From NCBI GenBank assembly GCA_025353235.1, contig JANXQZ010000294.1, positions 1 through 9,594 on the forward strand: a stretch of 9,594 nucleotides of DNA. The letters run 5' to 3'. Each line of letters starts with the position of its first letter. Within the stretch, counting starts at the first letter, position 1. Under the pieces are notes generated by a model. That model did no database searches. It saw only the letters and a program-made list of their open reading frames with translations, and was not told the DNA's origin. Source of the stretch: Bryobacterales bacterium. GTDB taxonomy: Bacteria; Acidobacteriota; Terriglobia; Bryobacterales; Bryobacteraceae. Shown here piece by piece: positions 5,239 to 9,594 of this stretch. The translations under genes and the position numbers were made by a program.

Positions 5239-8200
5239 TTTTGATCTTGTTTTCCGTCTTGCTGCTGGCTTACTTGGCGGCCTTCCTAGGAGCGGAAGGT
5301 CGCAATGACAAGCGGGTGCTGGGCGCCTGGTGGCTGGCCTCTATCTTCGTCGCCGCTGCAACTTCGGGCGTATTTATGTGGATTGCGTTTTCCGCTGGTC
5401 AGGGGAACACGGCCACGCAGATCGCCTGGATCGGCATGTCCACGCGGCGCGGGGAAGACTCGCTCGATATCGGCGGCTCGCGGCAAAAAGCGACCATCGG
5501 TTGGCCCAACGGCGCATTTTCTCCGGCAGTGAGCATCGTCGCAGAGGGAGATACTGAGGCGACAATCCGGATTGCCAGAGGAGGGGGATTCGTGCGAGGG
5601 CCTGAAGGATTTCTCAACGGCGTGCCGTTTTCCGAAGGCAATCGCGCCCAGATCGGCGGCTACTCGCTGGATGCCGAGGGGCTTCCGGGCCGACTATGTC
5701 TGCGCTGCCGGGCCACGATCCGCGTCTTCGATTCTGCAGGCACAGAGGTGGGAAAAATTGAGCCGCGAGTGGGCGGCGATCCGCGAGTCTCTTCCTTGTA
5801 TTCGAATTTGTCAGTGGACATTGCCCGCCTGCGCAAGACGGATGGCGCGGCTGCCCAATCGTTGGAGGCATGGTCATCGAATCTGCGACTGTTGGTCAGC
5901 CGGTCGGGTTTGCGGGTGCTGGGGTCTGAATCCGAAACGGTGGAGGCGAAGATTAAGCTACCCGCTCAGATCACTGTATACTGGCCCGGTCAAGCTCAAC
6001 CTGTGGAGTTGAAGGCGGCAGGCGAGGGCCGTCTTGAAGCGACGTTCCTGCCTCCCTGGCGGCTTGCCAGTCCTCTGCCCGAGGCGACTCGAGAGGGCGA
6101 TTCGCACCTAACCCTGGAATCACGAGCCTTGCCTGGAGACTCGGCGTTTCTTCTGCCGCTCGGCGGCGAACTCAGCGGCTATAACCAAACGATCAGCTTG
6201 AAAGACGCTCAATTTGCGCGCCCCGACAAAGCCGCACACTCCCAAGAGTTCGAGAAGATCATTTCGCAGGACACTCAATACGCGGGGAAGTATGCGCTGC
6301 GTTTCGCGTCCATTCGCGATCTGCCAAGCTGGCCCCGTGTCCTGATGGCGATCCTGGTCGCATTGGCAGTGTACTCGGCAGGCCTGTGGCTAGCCTCGGC
6401 GCGGATGCGCTGGCGTGACGGGTGGGTGTTGGGGGGCGTGGTCTCGTCGGTCTGGGTGCTCCTGCTGATCCGAGCGATGCTGGCATTCCGCTACGCTTTA
6501 AACCCTGCGCATTTCGACAAGTTCGCCTTCGATGGAGTAGCCGCCGCTCTCAGAACCCTGTGCATCGTGCCAGCGCTCATACTGATCGCCGTGCGTCTGC
6601 GGCGGGATCGGGCTGCTATGGTCCATTTCGCGACGGAAGGCGAGAAGACAGGCGCTGGCCGACGAGTCCTCACCTACATCGCTGCCGTTGCAGTTGCCTC
6701 CAGTCTCATTACGTGGCTGGCTCATTCGTTTTGGCCCAACGTGCAGGCGCGCTATTCGCAGTTCTCTCCGGGCCCCAGTTTCCTATTTTCGGCGACGTTG
6801 ATTGCGCTCGCACTCTTATGGGTTTGCGGCTACATCTACTTTCTCTACTTCTATGATCCCGAACGCGAGGTCAGCGCGCGGCTGCGCATGCGGCTGGAGC
6901 AGTTCCGCTCGTGGTTCCTGCGCCGGTTCACGGAGACATTTGCCCTCGAACAAAGCGAGGGATTCTGGCGTCATCTTGGCTCCACTCTCGATGACGAAGA
7001 AGAATACGACCAGCAGGATTACAAGACTCGAGTCAAGGTTCTTACGGGTGTGCTGCTGTCTCTAGTCGGGGCGGCGGTCATCATTGGTGCAATCGGTTAC
7101 CTGACCGGCGGCGCGCAAAAGTTTCTGCAAGAGGTAGCCGCTCCTTTCCTTCTCTGCTGGATGCCTGCGACGGTATGGCTTGCGGCCCGCTTGCGATTCA
7201 GGCCCGGCAGCCGCATGAGCCGTCGGAGCATGGGATGGCTGGTTCCATGGCTGCTCGCTGCGATCCTGCTGATGCTCGCGCCCATCGTTCTCTTCCCTGT
7301 TTTGCTCGGCGACGCAGGCGGGATCGTGGCCACCTTCGCGTTCTTCTGGCCAGCAGTCGCCCTGCTCGCGGCTGGCGGCAAACCGAGGCGTCTGCAATGG
7401 ATGCCGATGGGCGTGCTGCTGTTCGCCATCGTGACCGCAGGGGTTATCTACCTCAATCTGGATTATGTAACCAAGCTGCCCGGCGAAGCCCGAGTGCGTC
7501 TCCTCATCTTTAAAGAGGGAATGAACCTGCAGGACCGTCTGCCTGGCCTGCCAATGCTCAAGGAAGACGCTGCCAGTGCGCCCACGGTCCGCCAGGTAGC
7601 CCAAGGTCTTCAGCATACTTGGGAAAACAAAGCGATCGCGCATGAGGGCGGCTGGTTCGGTCTCGGCTATGGCAAGGCACCGGTGCGGCGGTCCCAGGTG
7701 CCGCAGCATACTTTGCAGGTAGACAGCACGTACAGTTTTTACATCGCCAGCGAATTTGGCTTGGCTGGCGGACTCGCGCTGCTGATCATCTACGCCCTGC
7801 CTCTCATCTGGGTGCTGATTGGTGCGCGGTCGCGATTCGATACCGGCCACGGACTCGCAACCCTGATCACGTGCGCGTTTCTTCTGGAGGCGATCTTCCA
7901 CGCGGGGATGAACCTGACCGCCTTCCCTTACACCGGCCGCGATCTGCCTCTCCTGGCGGTGGCATCGTTCACCGATTCGGTGCGCTGGACTCTGCTCTTT
8001 TGCCTGGCAGTCCGCGCTCTGCAATGGCGAGCGATGGGGTCCGAGGAAGACTTTCGAACTGAGTCGATCATCTCGCCTGCCGCGTTGCCGGGTGCCAAGG
8101 ACAGCCTCCGCGAACCCACCCCGAGGTATCGCTTCGCAATCTTCTGTGTTGCTGCGCTGCCCGTCTTAATGATCGGCTACACAGTTTTCAAGAACGTCGA

Positions 8201-9594
8201 AATCGTGCGCGACCCGGAACTCTCCCGTCCCTTCCAATGGACTCGCCTGCTCGCTTCGATCCGCAAAGCAGGCGAACAAGGCAAGCTCAAGGTGGATCCG
8301 AAGACGATGATGATCCAGGTCGCCGACGAGTCTCTCGCGGGCGAGGGCGGAACGCTGATGGAGCAAGAGATCGCACGCTTCAACGCCTTGACCGATAGCG
8401 AGAAGCTGGAAGGGTTGGGCAGCAATGCGGCCGAATTTCGACGGCGTTTGCGCCAGGTAAACACGGTCGCCGGATACGATCGCCTGATGCAATGGCTGCG
8501 CACGCTGGATGACGAGGATCGCACGCCGGAGCGCCCGCTGTTGTTTCGCCTGGTAGCCGACCCGCGCACAGTAGATGAAGAAGGCGGCGTCCCAGTGGCA
8601 GATCGAAGCTTCCAAATTTTGCCCAATCCGGCCTTCAACACCAGCGTGAGCTTCCATGAGCTGCGGAAGGAAGACATCCCTGCCGTGACCTTGCGAGGCC
8701 AGGCTGCGGGAACGTTCTTGATTCGCGGGCGCAATTTCGAATTTCGCCTTCCGAACATCGCAGCCAAAGGGTACGACGAGCGCACCGTGGTGCTGGAAGA
8801 AGCTGGCAATGGGGCGTTCCGCAAGCTCTCGGATTCGAATCCCGATGCCTCGACGCTCAAGCTGTGGATTCGCTACAAGCCGGAAAAGAAAGCGAAGCCC
8901 GCGTTCGTTTTTGGCGAGCTTCGAGTGACGGCGACAGGCATAACGTTCCGTCCAGCGGTGGATGCGCGGCTGGTCCACGCGGGTGCTTCGCCAAAGAAGA
9001 TGTCTCGCAATGTGCTGGAGAAACTCGCGCCTGCCGATCGCGTGGAACTCGCTTATGCCATCGGCAAGAACAAGGTCATTCCCTCGTTCTCAGTGGAGAA
9101 GACGGCACAAGGCGCGCTCATCGGGCCCGCTTGGGTGATGGGCAACTGGGTGCCGACATATGATCCAGACCCGCTGATTCCGTGGACAGCCAATCTCGCG
9201 AACGCGCTCCCCGACGAGCAGACGCGGCTGAAGAAGGATCTGCCAGCGCGGCTCGGAACGCTGACGTTCGATAAGGCTCTGCAGGGTTCGCTGCAGAATT
9301 TCACGACGGAGAAGGGCCGCCAGCACTATCAGGAGTATCTGGGAACCGGGAAAGCGAGCCGCCAGCCGCTGCCGCCGCGAGTCGCGATTTCGGTGATCAC
9401 GCTGCCGCGCGGAGAGGTGGTTGGCCTGGGCGGATGGCCGCGCATGAGTTCGAGCCGGCATTGGGAAGCGGGTCCGGGCGGCGATCCCATTCCGCCCTTC
9501 ACGTGGGTAGATAGAGCCGCGCCGCACTCGCTCCGACTTCGCTATCAGGGCGACCGCAACTTTGATCGGATCGCAGTTGGTTCGGCTAGCAAGC
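5235..9594 (+). CDS. SEDS (FtsW/RodA-like) glycosyltransferase fused to penicillin-binding-protein-like transpeptidase, 3' end cut by window
   Basis: One frame stays open from GTG 5235 to the window end (1453 codons, no stop). Two N-terminal membrane segments (about 2-20 and 29-53) are followed by a beta-rich region (54-365). Further segments lie near 367-388, 396-419, 435-455, 478-496, 515-539, 602-625, 634-653, 668-690, 697-713, 725-743, 840-864, 873-894, 903-929 and 967-986. SEDS hallmarks are G-G-W-F-G-L-G-Y-G-K (805-814), S-E-F-G-L-A-G-G (839-846) and P-x-T-G-x-x-L-P-L (898-906). The last membrane segment is followed by a region resembling class B PBPs, with V-I-T-L-P-R-G-E-V-V-G-L in place of the usual hydrophobic strand with T-G-E and a terminal G-S-A-S-K, where S1450-x-x-K1453 is the likely catalytic motif. 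SEDS proteins polymerise lipid II and class B PBPs cross-link it; here both would sit in one chain. The start overlaps the upstream TGA as GTGA, with AAGG ten bases before. Confidence 0.88.
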   Translation, partial: MILILFSVLLLAYLAAFLGAEGRNDKRVLGAWWLASIFVAAATSGVFMWIAFSAGQGNTATQIAWIGMSTRRGEDSLDIGGSRQKATIGWPNGAFSPAVSIVAEGDTEATIRIARGGGFVRGPEGFLNGVPFSEGNRAQIGGYSLDAEGLPGRLCLRCRATIRVFDSAGTEVGKIEPRVGGDPRVSSLYSNLSVDIARLRKTDGAAAQSLEAWSSNLRLLVSRSGLRVLGSESETVEAKIKLPAQITVYWPGQAQPVELKAAGEGRLEATFLPPWRLASPLPEATREGDSHLTLESRALPGDSAFLLPLGGELSGYNQTISLKDAQFARPDKAAHSQEFEKIISQDTQYAGKYALRFASIRDLPSWPRVLMAILVALAVYSAGLWLASARMRWRDGWVLGGVVSSVWVLLLIRAMLAFRYALNPAHFDKFAFDGVAAALRTLCIVPALILIAVRLRRDRAAMVHFATEGEKTGAGRRVLTYIAAVAVASSLITWLAHSFWPNVQARYSQFSPGPSFLFSATLIALALLWVCGYIYFLYFYDPEREVSARLRMRLEQFRSWFLRRFTETFALEQSEGFWRHLGSTLDDEEEYDQQDYKTRVKVLTGVLLSLVGAAVIIGAIGYLTGGAQKFLQEVAAPFLLCWMPATVWLAARLRFRPGSRMSRRSMGWLVPWLLAAILLMLAPIVLFPVLLGDAGGIVATFAFFWPAVALLAAGGKPRRLQWMPMGVLLFAIVTAGVIYLNLDYVTKLPGEARVRLLIFKEGMNLQDRLPGLPMLKEDAASAPTVRQVAQGLQHTWENKAIAHEGGWFGLGYGKAPVRRSQVPQHTLQVDSTYSFYIASEFGLAGGLALLIIYALPLIWVLIGARSRFDTGHGLATLITCAFLLEAIFHAGMNLTAFPYTGRDLPLLAVASFTDSVRWTLLFCLAVRALQWRAMGSEEDFRTESIISPAALPGAKDSLREPTPRYRFAIFCVAALPVLMIGYTVFKNVEIVRDPELSRPFQWTRLLASIRKAGEQGKLKVDPKTMMIQVADESLAGEGGTLMEQEIARFNALTDSEKLEGLGSNAAEFRRRLRQVNTVAGYDRLMQWLRTLDDEDRTPERPLLFRLVADPRTVDEEGGVPVADRSFQILPNPAFNTSVSFHELRKEDIPAVTLRGQAAGTFLIRGRNFEFRLPNIAAKGYDERTVVLEEAGNGAFRKLSDSNPDASTLKLWIRYKPEKKAKPAFVFGELRVTATGITFRPAVDARLVHAGASPKKMSRNVLEKLAPADRVELAYAIGKNKVIPSFSVEKTAQGALIGPAWVMGNWVPTYDPDPLIPWTANLANALPDEQTRLKKDLPARLGTLTFDKALQGSLQNFTTEKGRQHYQEYLGTGKASRQPLPPRVAISVITLPRGEVVGLGGWPRMSSSRHWEAGPGGDPIPPFTWVDRAAPHSLRLRYQGDRNFDRIAVGSASK

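Noticed and set aside
7062..8024. Reverse-strand open frame of 320 codons
   Set aside because: It lies wholly opposite the SEDS core, whose + strand frame has clear family motifs and membrane helices. The antisense product is rich in Gln, Arg and His with no recognisable domain, as expected from GC-rich antisense frames.
8166..8978. Reverse-strand open frame of 270 codons
   Set aside because: It is opposite the PBP-linked part of the same large gene and shows no family motif. The + strand frame is continuous through it.
1..9594. CRISPR arrays, tRNA or rRNA genes, insertion sequences
   Set aside because: No regularly spaced repeats, cloverleaf-like segments, transposase motifs or terminal inverted repeats were seen.

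Overview
The window is a GC-rich, densely packed bacterial segment with every credible gene on the + strand. The pairing of an OpcA-like protein with a divergent 6-phosphogluconolactonase, together with the general codon style, would suit an Acidobacteriota-type soil bacterium. That assignment is an impression from sequence style, not a search result.

Region 1 (1-1294) is the end of a pentose-phosphate operon. It holds the C-terminal half of an OpcA-like glucose-6-phosphate dehydrogenase assembly protein, then pgl (6-phosphogluconolactonase), joined by an ATGA overlap. The opcA-like frame is closed by a TAA at 39-41, so its N-terminal half is either missing or in another frame. Region 2 (1295-1412) is a short intergenic gap with two back-to-back perfect hairpins; the second looks like a transcription terminator.

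Region 3 (1413-9594) appears to be a single transcription unit in which each gene overlaps the next. It runs: a small patatin-like lipid acyl hydrolase with its catalytic motifs intact; a 428-aa protein with an N-terminal Cys/His zinc-binding region and a GTPase-like P-loop domain; a 599-aa soluble protein of no recognised function, tentatively resembling GTPase-associated (GAP1-type) proteins; and a giant membrane protein that runs off the window after at least 1453 codons.

The giant protein is the most striking item. It has two N-terminal membrane segments, a predicted extracytoplasmic beta-rich region of about 310 residues, three further membrane segments, a ten-helix SEDS (FtsW/RodA-like) core, another membrane anchor, and a penicillin-binding-protein-like region whose likely S-x-x-K catalytic motif is the last four codons of the window. 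It therefore looks like a natural fusion of a peptidoglycan polymerase and a transpeptidase, downstream of a GTPase, its presumed partner and a lipase. The working inference is a GTP-regulated envelope module: either a specialised cell-wall synthase under GTPase control, or a conflict/stress system acting on the envelope. Only the domain calls and gene overlaps are seen directly; the joint function is inference.
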